Both the position numbers and the translations under genes were made by a program. Positions 54,552-64,000 of a stretch of 64,000 bases of DNA are shown one piece after another (position 1 is the stretch's first letter; the number at the start of each line of letters is the position of its first letter). Origin of the DNA: Faecalicatena orotica (GTDB lineage Bacteria > Bacillota > Clostridia > Lachnospirales > Lachnospiraceae). The stretch is from assembly GCF_003149245.1 (NCBI RefSeq), contig NZ_QGDL01000005.1, positions 186,001 to 250,000 of the forward strand, in the 5' to 3' direction. The notes beneath the pieces were generated by a model that saw nothing but the letters and a program-made list of their open reading frames with translations, did not search any database and was not told the origin of the DNA.

Positions 54552-54578
54552 TTAGCACTCGAACCTTGACAGTGCTAA
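54552..54578 (+). promoter_or_regulatory. CIRCE element (HrcA operator) of clpB
   Basis: TTAGCACTC-N9-CAGTGCTAA differs from the CIRCE consensus (TTAGCACTC-N9-GAGTGCTAA) at one base. HrcA, encoded outside this window, should bind here and repress transcription until heat shock. Confidence 0.85.
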
Positions 54579-54594
54579 CAACAGGTGCTATTGT
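54566..54594 (+). promoter_or_regulatory. clpB promoter, overlapping CIRCE
   Basis: A perfect TTGACA (54566-54571), 17-base spacer and TATTGT (54589-54594). The -35 lies inside CIRCE, so HrcA binding would block RNA polymerase. Confidence 0.7.
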
Positions 54595-54643
54595 TATATT
54601 GTTAGTAGAACAAAGCACATGAAATGACAAAGGAGGTCTTTCT

Positions 54644-57241
54644 ATGAACATAAATAAGTTTACTCAGAATTCTCTTCAGGCGGTCCAGAATTGTGAAAAG
54701 GTGGCCTACGATTACGGCAATCAGGAGATCGCGCAGGAGCATCTGCTGTATGCGCTCGTCACACAGGACGACAGCCTGATTTTAAAATTACTTGAAAAAA
54801 TGAATATTCAGGGCACATTATTTATCAACCGTGTGGAAGAAGCGCTTTCCAAGCGTCCGAAGGTTCAGGGCGGACAGGTGTATGTGGGGCAGGATCTGAA
54901 TAATGTCCTGATCCATGCAGAGGATGAAGCGAAGCAGATGGGCGATGAGTATGTATCTGTAGAGCATCTCTTCCTTGCACTTTTGAAGTATGCAAGCCGT
55001 GACCTGAAGGGGCTGTACAAGGAATTCGGCATTAGCCGGAACTCATTTTTGCAGGCCTTGTCCACGGTCAGGGGAAATCAGAAGGTGACAAGTGATAATC
55101 CGGAAGCAACCTATGATACTCTGAACAAGTATGGTCAGGATCTTGTGGAACGTGCAAGGGACCAGAAGCTGGACCCGGTAATTGGCAGAGATGAGGAAAT
55201 CCGTAATGTGATACGGATTCTTTCCCGTAAGACAAAGAACAACCCGGTGCTTATAGGTGAACCCGGTGTTGGTAAGACAGCGGTTGTTGAAGGTCTGGCA
55301 CAGAGAATCGTCAGAGGTGACGTGCCGGAAGGGCTGAAGGATAAGACGATCTTCTCTCTGGACATGGGCGCACTTGTTGCAGGGGCCAAGTACAGGGGTG
55401 AGTTCGAGGAACGTCTGAAAGCGGTTCTGGAGGAAGTGAAAAACAGTGACGGAAAGATCATCCTGTTTATTGATGAGCTGCATACCATCGTCGGCGCAGG
55501 TAAGACAGACGGGGCGATGGATGCGGGCAATATGTTAAAGCCTATGCTGGCGCGTGGCGAGCTGCACTGTATCGGTGCGACAACACTGGATGAATACCGT
55601 CAGTATATTGAAAAAGATGCGGCTCTGGAACGCCGTTTCCAGCCGGTTATGGTAGAGGAACCGACTGTGGAGGATGCCATTTCTATCCTCCGTGGTTTGA
55701 AGGAGCGATATGAAGTGTTCCACGGTGTTAAGATTACCGACAGTGCACTTGTTGCGGCGGCAACGCTTTCCAACCGTTATATTTCTGACAGATTCCTGCC
55801 CGATAAGGCGATTGACCTTGTAGATGAGGCCTGTGCCCTGATTAAGACGGAGCTGGATTCCATGCCGACAGAGATGGATGAACTGAGCCGCCGTATCATG
55901 CAGCTGGAGATCGAAGAAGAGGCACTAAAGAAAGAGGAAGACCGGTTAAGCAGAGAACGTCTGGAGCATCTTCAGGAGGAACTGGCCGGCCTGCGTGAAG
56001 AATTTGCAGGGAAAAAGGCACAGTGGGATAATGAGAAGGCATCTGTGGAGCGTGTCCAGAAGATCCGTGAGGAGATCGAACAGGTGAACAAGGACATCCA
56101 GAAGGCCCAGAGGGAATACGACCTGAACAAGGCGGCCGAGCTGCAGTACGGACTTCTTCCGCAGCTTCAGAGGCAGCTTGAGGAAGAAGAGGAGCGGTTA
56201 AAGGAAAAAGAAATGTCACTCGTACACGAGGCGGTTACGGATGAAGAAATTGCAAAGATCATCTCCAGATGGACCGGGATTCCGGTTGCAAAGCTCAATG
56301 AGAGCGAGAGGAGCAAGACGCTGCATTTAGGGGATGAACTGCACAAACGTGTCATCGGCCAGGATGAGGGTGTAGAACTGGTAACAGAGGCAATCATCCG
56401 GTCCAAGGCAGGTATCAAGGACCCGTCCAAACCGATCGGATCATTCCTCTTCCTCGGACCTACCGGTGTTGGTAAGACGGAACTGGCAAAGGCCCTGGCG
56501 GAAAGTCTGTTTGACGATGAGAACAATATGGTTCGTATCGATATGAGTGAGTATATGGAGAAATACTCCGTATCCAGATTAATCGGAGCGCCTCCGGGTT
56601 ATGTCGGATACGACGAAGGCGGCCAGCTTACAGAGGCTGTCAGAAGAAAACCTTATTCCGTTGTATTGTTTGATGAGATCGAGAAAGCACACCCGGATGT
56701 ATTTAACGTACTGCTTCAGGTACTGGATGACGGCCGTATCACGGATTCACAGGGGCGTACCGTTGACTTTAAGAATACCATCCTGATCATGACCTCCAAT
56801 ATCGGGGCAAACTACCTGTTGGAAGGCATTGAGGAAGACGGTACGATCGATCAGGCGAGCGAGGACATGGTAATGAACGAGCTGCGTGCACACTTCAGGC
56901 CGGAATTCCTGAACCGTCTGGATGAAATCATTATGTTTAAACCGTTGACGAAAGATAATATTTATGCAATCATTGACTTGTTAGTAACTGACGTCAACAA
57001 ACGGCTTGCCGATAAGGAGCTTTCTATCGAATTGAGTGAAACGGCCAAGAATTTCATCGTAGACGGCGGGTATGAACCGATGTATGGTGCAAGGCCGCTG
57101 AAGAGATACCTGCAGAAAAATGTAGAGACACTTGCAGCAAAACTGATTCTGGCAGGCAATGTCGGCCGGGGAGATGTAATTGTAATCGAGGTTGTTGACG
57201 GAAAATTAAATGCAAGAGCGAAAGGACAGCTGGTTTCATGA
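54644..57241 (+). CDS. clpB: ATP-dependent disaggregase ClpB
   Basis: An 865-residue AAA+ chaperone that works with DnaK to pull apart protein aggregates. It has the Clp N domain (1-145), first ATPase (GEPGVGKT and [20 protein letters not shown]), the middle-domain coiled coil (about 410-525) that marks ClpB rather than ClpA/ClpC, and second ATPase ([27 protein letters not shown]). AAAGGAGG precedes the ATG. It is controlled by CIRCE. The last four bases overlap dinB (ATGA). Confidence 0.96.
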   Translation: MNINKFTQNSLQAVQNCEKVAYDYGNQEIAQEHLLYALVTQDDSLILKLLEKMNIQGTLFINRVEEALSKRPKVQGGQVYVGQDLNNVLIHAEDEAKQMGDEYVSVEHLFLALLKYASRDLKGLYKEFGISRNSFLQALSTVRGNQKVTSDNPEATYDTLNKYGQDLVERARDQKLDPVIGRDEEIRNVIRILSRKTKNNPVLIGEPGVGKTAVVEGLAQRIVRGDVPEGLKDKTIFSLDMGALVAGAKYRGEFEERLKAVLEEVKNSDGKIILFIDELHTIVGAGKTDGAMDAGNMLKPMLARGELHCIGATTLDEYRQYIEKDAALERRFQPVMVEEPTVEDAISILRGLKERYEVFHGVKITDSALVAAATLSNRYISDRFLPDKAIDLVDEACALIKTELDSMPTEMDELSRRIMQLEIEEEALKKEEDRLSRERLEHLQEELAGLREEFAGKKAQWDNEKASVERVQKIREEIEQVNKDIQKAQREYDLNKAAELQYGLLPQLQRQLEEEEERLKEKEMSLVHEAVTDEEIAKIISRWTGIPVAKLNESERSKTLHLGDELHKRVIGQDEGVELVTEAIIRSKAGIKDPSKPIGSFLFLGPTGVGKTELAKALAESLFDDENNMVRIDMSEYMEKYSVSRLIGAPPGYVGYDEGGQLTEAVRRKPYSVVLFDEIEKAHPDVFNVLLQVLDDGRITDSQGRTVDFKNTILIMTSNIGANYLLEGIEEDGTIDQASEDMVMNELRAHFRPEFLNRLDEIIMFKPLTKDNIYAIIDLLVTDVNKRLADKELSIELSETAKNFIVDGGYEPMYGARPLKRYLQKNVETLAAKLILAGNVGRGDVIVIEVVDGKLNARAKGQLVS

Positions 57242-58464
57242 CGCCGATCATTTTCCACATTGATGTCAACTCCGCATATTTGAGCTGGACAGCGGTAGAA
57301 CAACTGAAAAATGGTGCAAAGCAGGATCTGCGGGAGATTCCCTCCATTATCGGCGGGGATCAGAAAGCACGCCGCGGCGTGGTGCTCGCTAAATCTATTC
57401 CTGCTAAAAAATATGGCATTCGCACGGGGGAACCTGTTGCGAATGCCTTTCGTAAGTGTCCGAATCTCGTGAGTGTACCGCCGGACCACCGGATGTACCG
57501 TGAAAAAAGTGACAGGCTGATGGACTATCTGAAAAGTTTTACAACAAAGATCGAACAGGTCAGTGTTGATGAGTGCTACATGGATTTTACAGAGATCGCC
57601 TGGAAATACCCGTCTCCCGTGGATGCGGCGCTGATTATAAAGGACGGGATAAGGGAGCAGTTTGGCTTCACGGTCAATATCGGGATATCTTCCAACAAAC
57701 TGCTGGCAAAGATGGCATCTGATTTTGAGAAGCCGGATAAAGTACATACACTGTTTCCTGAGGAGATACAGGTGAAAATGTGGCCGCTCCCGATCGGGGA
57801 ACTCTATATGGCCGGCCGTTCCAGTGTGGAGACATTGAAGAAACTGGAAATCTATACGATCGGGGATCTTGCACAGGCGGACCCGGAAGTAATCAGCCTG
57901 CATATGAAGAGCCACGGCAGGATGCTGTGGGAGTCTGCCAACGGGGCCGGGGATTCTCAGGTTCAGTCGGAGCAGGCAGAGGCAAAGGGGATCGGGAACT
58001 CTACCACGCTGTCTGAAGATGCAGTCACGGCAGAAGAAGCGATGGAGGTATTCCGGGAGCTGGCGGCAAGTGTAGGCAGGAGACTCCGTAAAGCGGGACA
58101 GAAGGCGAACATGGTCAGCATGGAAATCAAGTACCATGATTTTCAGACAGTATCCCACCAGAAGCAGCTAAGCAAGCCTTCCAGTGAAGATGATGTGCTA
58201 TACGGGGCGGCATGCCAGTTATTTGAGGAGACGTGGGACGGTGAACCCATCCGCCTGCTGGGAATACGGACGGCTAAGCTGGTGGATGCGTCGGAGCCTG
58301 TGCAGCTTTCGATCTTTGATATTGAGATGCCAAAGCCTCCGGATGAGAAGCACCGGAAACTAAACATGGCAATGGATGAAATACGGAAAAAGTACGGTAA
58401 GGATGCCGTGGTCAAGGCGAGCCTTATGAAACCGGGAAAAGGGAAAAAGGGACATGAAGACTAA
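57238..58464 (+). CDS. dinB: Y-family DNA polymerase IV
   Basis: A 408-residue translesion polymerase. Catalytic carboxylates are D9 (HIDVNSAY) and D111/E112 (SVDECYMDF); the steric gate is Tyr14. The [21 protein letters not shown] block and helix-hairpin-helix region are present. A beta-clamp-binding motif QLSIFD lies in the C-terminal part. The start overlaps the clpB stop by ATGA, so it has no separate promoter in the gap and is expected to follow clpB heat-shock control. Confidence 0.92.
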   Translation: MTPIIFHIDVNSAYLSWTAVEQLKNGAKQDLREIPSIIGGDQKARRGVVLAKSIPAKKYGIRTGEPVANAFRKCPNLVSVPPDHRMYREKSDRLMDYLKSFTTKIEQVSVDECYMDFTEIAWKYPSPVDAALIIKDGIREQFGFTVNIGISSNKLLAKMASDFEKPDKVHTLFPEEIQVKMWPLPIGELYMAGRSSVETLKKLEIYTIGDLAQADPEVISLHMKSHGRMLWESANGAGDSQVQSEQAEAKGIGNSTTLSEDAVTAEEAMEVFRELAASVGRRLRKAGQKANMVSMEIKYHDFQTVSHQKQLSKPSSEDDVLYGAACQLFEETWDGEPIRLLGIRTAKLVDASEPVQLSIFDIEMPKPPDEKHRKLNMAMDEIRKKYGKDAVVKASLMKPGKGKKGHED

Positions 58465-59467
58465 GAACTACAATATGGAACTGATCAGGACCGTCTCATT
58501 TGTGATGGTCATTATCATACATGTAACAAATTATTACTGCAGGGCATATGCGGATATCGGCCGGGATGAATATCTGTTTTCGGTAATTCTGGACACGGTA
58601 TCCAGAGTCAGTGTGCCCTGTTTTTTCATGCTCAGCGGCGCCCTGCTGCTTGGAAGGACGGAACGGCTTAGGAAGAACGGGGAAAGGCTGGTACGGTTTC
58701 TGGTTGTACTGGTGTTCTGGAGTGTTGTTTACTATTTCTTTAATGTGTACTATATGGACACCCCTGTCGACTTGCGCGAAATCTTATTTGAGCCCGCAGA
58801 GCCGCATCTCTGGTACCTGTATGCGACGATTCCGATCTATCTGGTGCTTCCTTTTTTCCAGACCATGTGCAGGGGGATGAGTGCAAATATGGACAAGGCA
58901 TTTCTGCTGATGGGAAGTCTGGCGTCTCTGTTTCTATATGTTTCCTCCCTGCTCCATGCAGAAGCATATTATGATGTGCCGATCATCGGGGACCGGGTAT
59001 ATACATTTTATTTTTTCCTTGGATATTTTATCAGCAAATACAGGGAAAGAATCACATGGAGTATCTGGCGGACATTGGGCATCTTTCTGGGAAGCACCTC
59101 TCTGAATATACTCCTGACGGTGCTGATTACTTTCCGCAGGGGGGAACATTATGAAAGACTGCTCGAGTATGGCTGCCCGCTTGTCATCATCAGCGGGGTG
59201 TCATTCTTTGCATTATTTATGCAGATAGGGGGAGGGCATGTCAGACTGAAAGATAATACAAGAAAATGGATCGACAGGTGGTGCGCCTGCTCCTTCGGTA
59301 TCTATCTGATACATATCATCTTTCTGGATAATTATAAGAAATTCGTGGACCCGGAGGAACTGTCGGCATGGATCGCAGTACCTTTGCTGACACTTGCGAT
59401 TCTGATTGTGTCCTTTATCTGCATATACTTTATCAGGAAGCTGCCTTTCGGAAAAATGATTTCATAA
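58454..59467 (+). CDS. Acyltransferase family 3 membrane protein
   Basis: A 337-residue, roughly 10-helix protein of the OafA/YrhL/Acyltransf_3 family, which transfers acetyl or other acyl groups to cell-surface sugars. The N-terminal MELIRTVSFVMVIIIHVTNYY with its conserved His, and the SVPCFFMLSGALLL segment, are typical. It overlaps the dinB 3' end by 11 bases and so belongs to the same transcript. The target polymer is unknown. Confidence 0.85.
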   Translation: MKTKNYNMELIRTVSFVMVIIIHVTNYYCRAYADIGRDEYLFSVILDTVSRVSVPCFFMLSGALLLGRTERLRKNGERLVRFLVVLVFWSVVYYFFNVYYMDTPVDLREILFEPAEPHLWYLYATIPIYLVLPFFQTMCRGMSANMDKAFLLMGSLASLFLYVSSLLHAEAYYDVPIIGDRVYTFYFFLGYFISKYRERITWSIWRTLGIFLGSTSLNILLTVLITFRRGEHYERLLEYGCPLVIISGVSFFALFMQIGGGHVRLKDNTRKWIDRWCACSFGIYLIHIIFLDNYKKFVDPEELSAWIAVPLLTLAILIVSFICIYFIRKLPFGKMIS

Positions 59468-59570
59468 ACTGTTTTTTTAACTTCACGAAGTTTTCATGAA
59501 TAGAATTTTGCAACAAGGAAAGGTTTGTGTTATTCTATAATAGTATACCCAAAAAGCAGGAGGAATGCAG

Positions 59571-61028
59571 ATGAAACTAACACAGTTATTAGAACGTTTA
59601 GAATATGAAGTAATACAGGGAAACGATGAGATCGAGGTCCGGGAGCTGATCAATGATTCCAGAAAAGTCAGGGAAGGCAGTGTATTTGTCTGTATCAGCG
59701 GCGCAGTCGTTGACGGACATGAATTTGTCGGCGATGTGGCGGCGAAAGGGGCGGCCGCGGTTATTGTAGAGAAGGACGTAGAAGCCCCGGAAGATATGAC
59801 GGTGATCCGGGTACCGGATACAAGATATGCTCTGGCACTGATGTCCGCGGCTTATTTCGGATATCCGGCGGATAAGATGAAGATCATTGGAATTACCGGT
59901 ACAAAGGGGAAGACAACAACGACTTACATGATCAAGTCTATCCTTGAAGGGGTCGGGCATAAGGTCGGCCTGATCGGAACAATAGAGGCGATTATCGGGG
60001 ACGAGACGATACCGGCCGCAAATACGACGCCGGAGTCTTATACGATCCACCAGTATTTTGCCAGAATGGCGGAAGCAGGCTGTGACTGTGTTGTCATGGA
60101 AGTTTCATCACAGGGGCTGATGCTCCACAGGACCGCAGGGATCCCGTTTGAGATCGGTATTTTCACCAATCTGGGAAGAGACCACATTGGGCCGAATGAA
60201 CATGCGGATTTCGAAGATTACAAGCGGTGCAAAGGGCTTTTGTTCCAGCAGTGCAGACTCGGGATCGCCAATGTGGATGACCCGTATTTCGGGGATGTGT
60301 TTGCAAAGGCAACCTGTACAACGGAGACTTTTGGATTTTCAGAAAAGGCAGATCTAAGGGCCACGGACACACATCTTGTTTCCAGACCCGGGTATCTGGG
60401 CGTGGCCTATCATGTGAGCGGCCTGATGGATTTTGATGTAGAGATTGATATTCCGGGCAAATTCAGTGTCTACAATTCGTTGACGGCCATTGCAGTCTGC
60501 AGACATTTCCAGGTGCCTGCTGATAAGATACAGAAGGCTCTGAAGATGGCAAATGTGAAGGGCCGCATCGAGATGGTGAAAGTATCGGATGAGTTTACAC
60601 TGATGATTGATTATGCACATAACGCCATGAGTCTGGAAAGCCTGCTGACAACGCTGAAGGAGTATCAGCCGGCCCGTCTGGTCTGCCTCTTCGGATGCGG
60701 CGGCAACCGGTCTAAGGACAGACGCTATGAGATGGGGGAAGTATCAGGTAGGCTCGCGGACCTGACAATTATTACATCGGATAATCCAAGGTTTGAGGAC
60801 CCACAGGCAATCATTGACGATATCAAGACAGGCATCGGCAGGACAGACGGGAAGTATGTGGAGATCTGTGACAGGAAAGAAGCCATCCGGTATGCGATCG
60901 AGCATGGACAGCCGGGGGATGTCATCGTGCTGGCCGGAAAGGGACACGAAGATTATCAGGAGATAAAGGGTGTGAAGTATCCGATGGATGAAAGGGTTCT
61001 CATTTCCGAAATCCTGTCCGGAAAGTAG
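59571..61028 (+). CDS. murE: UDP-MurNAc-tripeptide synthetase MurE
   Basis: A 485-residue Mur ligase that adds the third residue to the peptidoglycan precursor UDP-MurNAc-L-Ala-D-Glu. The ATP site is GITGTKGKTTTT; NTTPESYTIH and GRDHIGPNEH follow; the specificity motif DNPR (TSDNPRFEDP) indicates meso-diaminopimelate rather than lysine. AGGAGG is spaced for ATG 59571 rather than 59565. It is not in a dcw cluster. Confidence 0.94.
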   Translation: MKLTQLLERLEYEVIQGNDEIEVRELINDSRKVREGSVFVCISGAVVDGHEFVGDVAAKGAAAVIVEKDVEAPEDMTVIRVPDTRYALALMSAAYFGYPADKMKIIGITGTKGKTTTTYMIKSILEGVGHKVGLIGTIEAIIGDETIPAANTTPESYTIHQYFARMAEAGCDCVVMEVSSQGLMLHRTAGIPFEIGIFTNLGRDHIGPNEHADFEDYKRCKGLLFQQCRLGIANVDDPYFGDVFAKATCTTETFGFSEKADLRATDTHLVSRPGYLGVAYHVSGLMDFDVEIDIPGKFSVYNSLTAIAVCRHFQVPADKIQKALKMANVKGRIEMVKVSDEFTLMIDYAHNAMSLESLLTTLKEYQPARLVCLFGCGGNRSKDRRYEMGEVSGRLADLTIITSDNPRFEDPQAIIDDIKTGIGRTDGKYVEICDRKEAIRYAIEHGQPGDVIVLAGKGHEDYQEIKGVKYPMDERVLISEILSGK

Positions 61029-61050
61029 AAAAGTAGGTGATGACATTTAC

Positions 61051-63276
61051 ATGTATGCGGATATCATTGTAGATATTACACATGAAAAACTGGACAGAGT
61101 CTTTCAATACAGGATCCCCACCCGTCTGGAAGGGGAACTTTCTGTCGGGATGGAAGTGATCGTTCCTTTTGGCAGGGGCAACCGTGAGACAAAAGGTTAT
61201 GTAACCGGCCTGTCGGATAAATGTAATTATGATGAAACAAAAGTAAAAGAACTGCTGGACATTTCCAGAAGCGGCATGGCGATCGAAGGAAAACTGGTCG
61301 CACTCGCCGCGTGGATGAAGGAACAGTACGGCGGGACGATGATACAGTCATTGAAGACGGTCCTCCCGATCAAGCAGAAAGAGAATGCGAAGGTGAAGAA
61401 ACGGGTACGGCTTCTTCTGGACGAGGAAGAGGGAAAGAAAAAGCTGGACTTTTATCTGGAGAAGAACCAGAAGGCCAGGGCAAGACTTCTGGCGGCGCTT
61501 CTGGATGAGCCAATTCTTGACTATGAACTGGTATCGCGCAAGCTGAACATAACGCTTACCGTCATACGGGCAATGGAAGAACAGGGAATCGTGGCTCTGG
61601 AGTCTGAGCAGGTTTACCGGAATCCTGTGAAAGGGGAACGGATTGAGAACGGTATTACGTTTACAGAGGAACAGAGGCATGCCATCCAGAGATTCTGGGA
61701 AGACTATGAACAGGGAAAACGCGGCACTTATCTGATCTACGGAGTGACCGGGAGCGGCAAGACGGAGGTTTACATCGAGATGATACGCCGGGTTGCGGAA
61801 CAGGGAAAGCAGGCAATCGTACTGATCCCCGAAATTGCCCTCACATACCAGACTGTTATGCGGTTCTACAGGAACTTCGGGGACAGGGTGTCCATTATGA
61901 ATTCCAGGCTCTCTGCAGGAGAGCGTTATGACCAGATGATGCGGGCAAAGGAGGGGAAGATCGATGTCATGATCGGTCCCCGTTCTGCTTTATTTACCCC
62001 GTTTCCGAATCTTGGGCTGATTGTTATGGATGAGGAACATGAGACGACTTATAAAAGTGAGCAGGTGCCCCGTTACCATGCGAGGGAAACGGCCATTGCG
62101 AGGGCGGAAATGGAACATGCAAGTGTGATACTCGGTTCTGCGACCCCGTCTCTTGAGGCCATGTATCGTGCGAAAAAGGGCGAGTACCATCTCTTGGAGA
62201 TGCGTAACCGCTCCGGAATGCAGGATATGGCGGAAGTATATACAGTGGACCTGCGCGAAGAACTAAAAAACGGGAATCGTTCCATCCTGAGCATAAAACT
62301 ACAGGAACTGATGGCCGACAGGCTCGAAAAGAAAGAGCAGATCATGCTTTTCCTGAACCGGCGCGGATATGCGGGATTCATATCCTGCCGGGAGTGCGGA
62401 CATGTCATCAAGTGCCCGCACTGTGACGTGTCCCTGTCTTCCCACAAAAACGGGAAGATGGTATGCCATTACTGTGGGTTTGAAGAGCCGAAGCCATCTG
62501 TCTGCCCGGAATGTGGTTCCCGGCATATCGGAGAGTTCAGGGCCGGGACCCAGCAGATCGAGGAGATCGTAAAAACGTTGTTCCCACAGGCGCGGGTGCT
62601 GCGTATGGATATGGATACGACCCGGCAGAAAGACGGCCATGAGAAGATCCTGTCGGCATTTGCCAATGAGGAGGCTGACATTCTGGTCGGCACGCAGATG
62701 ATTGTTAAGGGACATGATTTCCCGAATGTGACACTGGTCGGCGTCCTTGCCGCGGATATGTCTCTGTATTCCGATGATTACCGGGCGGGAGAGCGGACAT
62801 TCCAGCTGCTGACACAGGCGGTTGGCCGTGCGGGGCGCGGTACAAAGAAGGGGGAAGCGGTCATTCAGACATATAGTCCGGAGCATTACGGGATTGTGAC
62901 TGCTGCGGAGCAGGATTACGAGGCATTTTATGAAGAAGAGATCCGGTACCGGGAACTGATGGGTTACCCGCCCGCCGAGAATCTGCTTGCAGTGCTTGTG
63001 AGCTGTGAGGATGAGCCGCTCCTTGAAAAGGGGTGCAGGTATCTGAAAGAGTATGCACTGCGTTTCAGGAAAGATGCACAGATGGATATCATCGGGCCAG
63101 CCAGCCCGGGGATCGGGAAGATCAACGATGTATATCGGAAAGTACTCTACCTGAAAGCGGAAAGATATGATACACTGATAAGGATGAAAAATTATATGGA
63201 GCAGTACATCGAGGTGAATCCGGGATTTCAGAAGATGAGAATCCAGTTTGATTTTAACCCGATGAATGTTTTTTAG
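61051..63276 (+). CDS. priA: Primosomal replication helicase PriA
   Basis: A 741-residue superfamily 2 DNA helicase that restarts stalled replication forks. The N-terminal 3'-end-binding domain begins ADIIVDITHEKLDRVFQYRIP. Helicase motifs are GVTGSGKTEVY, VMDEEHETTYK, LGSATPS and VGRAGRG. Two zinc-binding sites are formed by eight Cys (CRECG, CPHCD, CHYCG, CPECG). The start is set at ATG 61051; the frame is open upstream into murE. It heads the priA-def-fmt order that is standard in Firmicutes. Confidence 0.96.
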   Translation: MYADIIVDITHEKLDRVFQYRIPTRLEGELSVGMEVIVPFGRGNRETKGYVTGLSDKCNYDETKVKELLDISRSGMAIEGKLVALAAWMKEQYGGTMIQSLKTVLPIKQKENAKVKKRVRLLLDEEEGKKKLDFYLEKNQKARARLLAALLDEPILDYELVSRKLNITLTVIRAMEEQGIVALESEQVYRNPVKGERIENGITFTEEQRHAIQRFWEDYEQGKRGTYLIYGVTGSGKTEVYIEMIRRVAEQGKQAIVLIPEIALTYQTVMRFYRNFGDRVSIMNSRLSAGERYDQMMRAKEGKIDVMIGPRSALFTPFPNLGLIVMDEEHETTYKSEQVPRYHARETAIARAEMEHASVILGSATPSLEAMYRAKKGEYHLLEMRNRSGMQDMAEVYTVDLREELKNGNRSILSIKLQELMADRLEKKEQIMLFLNRRGYAGFISCRECGHVIKCPHCDVSLSSHKNGKMVCHYCGFEEPKPSVCPECGSRHIGEFRAGTQQIEEIVKTLFPQARVLRMDMDTTRQKDGHEKILSAFANEEADILVGTQMIVKGHDFPNVTLVGVLAADMSLYSDDYRAGERTFQLLTQAVGRAGRGTKKGEAVIQTYSPEHYGIVTAAEQDYEAFYEEEIRYRELMGYPPAENLLAVLVSCEDEPLLEKGCRYLKEYALRFRKDAQMDIIGPASPGIGKINDVYRKVLYLKAERYDTLIRMKNYMEQYIEVNPGFQKMRIQFDFNPMNVF

Positions 63277-63309
63277 TAAAAATAGCAGAATAGTAATGTG
63301 GAGGAAGTT

Positions 63310-63786
63310 ATGGCAATCAGAGAGGTCAGAGAAATTGGAGACGAGATCTTAACGAAAAAATGTAAAGAAGTGACAAAGATGACTCTTCGGACAAGAGTAC
63401 TTATCGAAGACATGCTGGATACGATGTATGAGAAGTTTGGTGTAGGGCTTGCGGCCCCGCAGGTCGGAGTGCTGAAGAACATCGTCGTGATTGATGTGGG
63501 AGAGGGGCCGATCGTCCTGATCAATCCCGAAATCATCGAGGCGGATGGCGAGCAGACCGGAGAGGAAGGGTGCTTAAGCGTGCCGGGAAAATGGGGGATT
63601 GTAACCAGGCCGGACCATGTGAAAGTCCGTGCCCTCAATGAGGAGATGGAGGAATTCGAGATAGAAGGCGAAGGACTGCTGGCAAGGGCATTCTGCCATG
63701 AGATCGACCATCTTTCAGGTGATCTGTATGTGAACAAAGTGGAAGACGGGCTTCATGATGTACAGACTGAGGAGGAAGAAGAATAA
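63310..63786 (+). CDS. def: Peptide deformylase
   Basis: A 158-residue metalloenzyme that removes the formyl group from new proteins. All three motifs are present: [19 protein letters not shown] (metal Cys) and HEIDHLSG (metal His pair and catalytic Glu). GGAGG lies five bases before ATG 63310. It is followed after one base by fmt, the enzyme that adds the formyl group to initiator tRNA. Confidence 0.96.
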   Translation: MAIREVREIGDEILTKKCKEVTKMTLRTRVLIEDMLDTMYEKFGVGLAAPQVGVLKNIVVIDVGEGPIVLINPEIIEADGEQTGEEGCLSVPGKWGIVTRPDHVKVRALNEEMEEFEIEGEGLLARAFCHEIDHLSGDLYVNKVEDGLHDVQTEEEEE

Positions 63787-63787
63787 A

Positions 63788-64000
63788 ATGAGAGTCATAT
63801 TTATGGGAACCCCTGATTTTTCAGTCGGAACACTGGAGGCATTGATTGCGGCGGGACATGACGTATGTCTGGCCGTGACACAGCCGGATAAGCCGAAAGG
63901 CAGAGGTAAGGAGATGCAGTTCACCCCGGTCAAGGAGGCCGCAGTGAAGCATGGAATCCCTGTATACCAGCCGGTCAAAGTAAGACAGCCGGAATGCGTG
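63788..64000 (+). CDS. fmt: Methionyl-tRNA formyltransferase (5' part only)
   Basis: The first 71 codons are present and the gene runs off the window. The N-terminus [20 protein letters not shown] and the loop [20 protein letters not shown] are characteristic of Fmt, which formylates Met-tRNA for initiation. It starts one base after the def stop. Confidence 0.95.
   Translation, partial: MRVIFMGTPDFSVGTLEALIAAGHDVCLAVTQPDKPKGRGKEMQFTPVKEAAVKHGIPVYQPVKVRQPECV

Noticed and set aside
56962-58158. A 398-codon minus-strand open frame across clpB and dinB
   Set aside because: Both sense genes are unmistakable; the antisense frame shows no domain and spans the gene junction.
59508-59541. Possible murE promoter with TTGCAA and TATAAT
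   Set aside because: The spacer is about 22 bases, too long for a sigma-A promoter; only the TATAAT itself is convincing.

Overview
The window looks like chromosomal DNA from a Gram-positive clostridial bacterium, most likely a Lachnospiraceae gut commensal. The signs are gene order and protein type: priA-def-fmt, a CIRCE-controlled clpB, a LytS-type kinase paired with a SARP-type response regulator, a Csp-like subtilase, and strong AGGAGG ribosome-binding sites. GC is moderate nearly everywhere, except in one visibly AT-rich two-gene module at about 52.2-54.5 kb. I found no rRNA, tRNA, CRISPR array, transposase or prophage gene. Family names rest on motif recognition by eye; no database was searched.

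Layout. 0-16 kb is mostly housekeeping and membrane genes: the tail of an RsuA-family pseudouridine synthase, ligA, a ClpX-like ATPase, a CPA2 antiporter, a Csp-like subtilase (minus), a zinc-ribbon/LEA-like protein with an LspA-like protein, a D-2-hydroxyacid dehydrogenase (minus), NudC, bacteriohemerythrin, a YitT protein, and an MMPL exporter coupled to a YhgE-like secreted protein. 16-36 kb is an accessory catabolic region: a frameshifted GPH sugar symporter (minus) faces a lactonase / MBL hydrolase / alpha-beta hydrolase / LysR set, followed by an opp-type ABC transporter with a hydrolase lacking its nucleophile serine, then GH3 - FUSC - MATE - ceramidase-like - beta-phosphoglucomutase. 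36-41 kb holds pepT (minus), a LytS/SARP two-component pair and a dCache-HAMP-GGDEF diguanylate cyclase. 41-47 kb is a beta-glucoside PTS operon (LacI regulator, EIIBCA, apiosidase-like enzyme, GH1 6-phospho-beta-glucosidase). 47-52 kb is a response regulator / histidine kinase / ABC transporter operon of the peptide-antibiotic-resistance type. 52-54.5 kb is an AT-rich AAA ATPase + TOPRIM pair that looks like an anti-phage module. 54.5-64 kb carries CIRCE-clpB-dinB-acyltransferase, murE and priA-def-fmt (fmt cut by the window end).

The points most worth following are the AAA/TOPRIM pair; a duplicated TGTCAC-N5-TGTGA site in front of both the 47-kb regulator and its ABC transporter; tandem 11-bp repeats placed as a SARP site in front of the diguanylate cyclase; a 19-bp perfect palindrome over the lactonase promoter; a ClpX paralog whose RKH loop is replaced; and a promoter followed almost at once by a terminator-like hairpin in front of the YitT gene.
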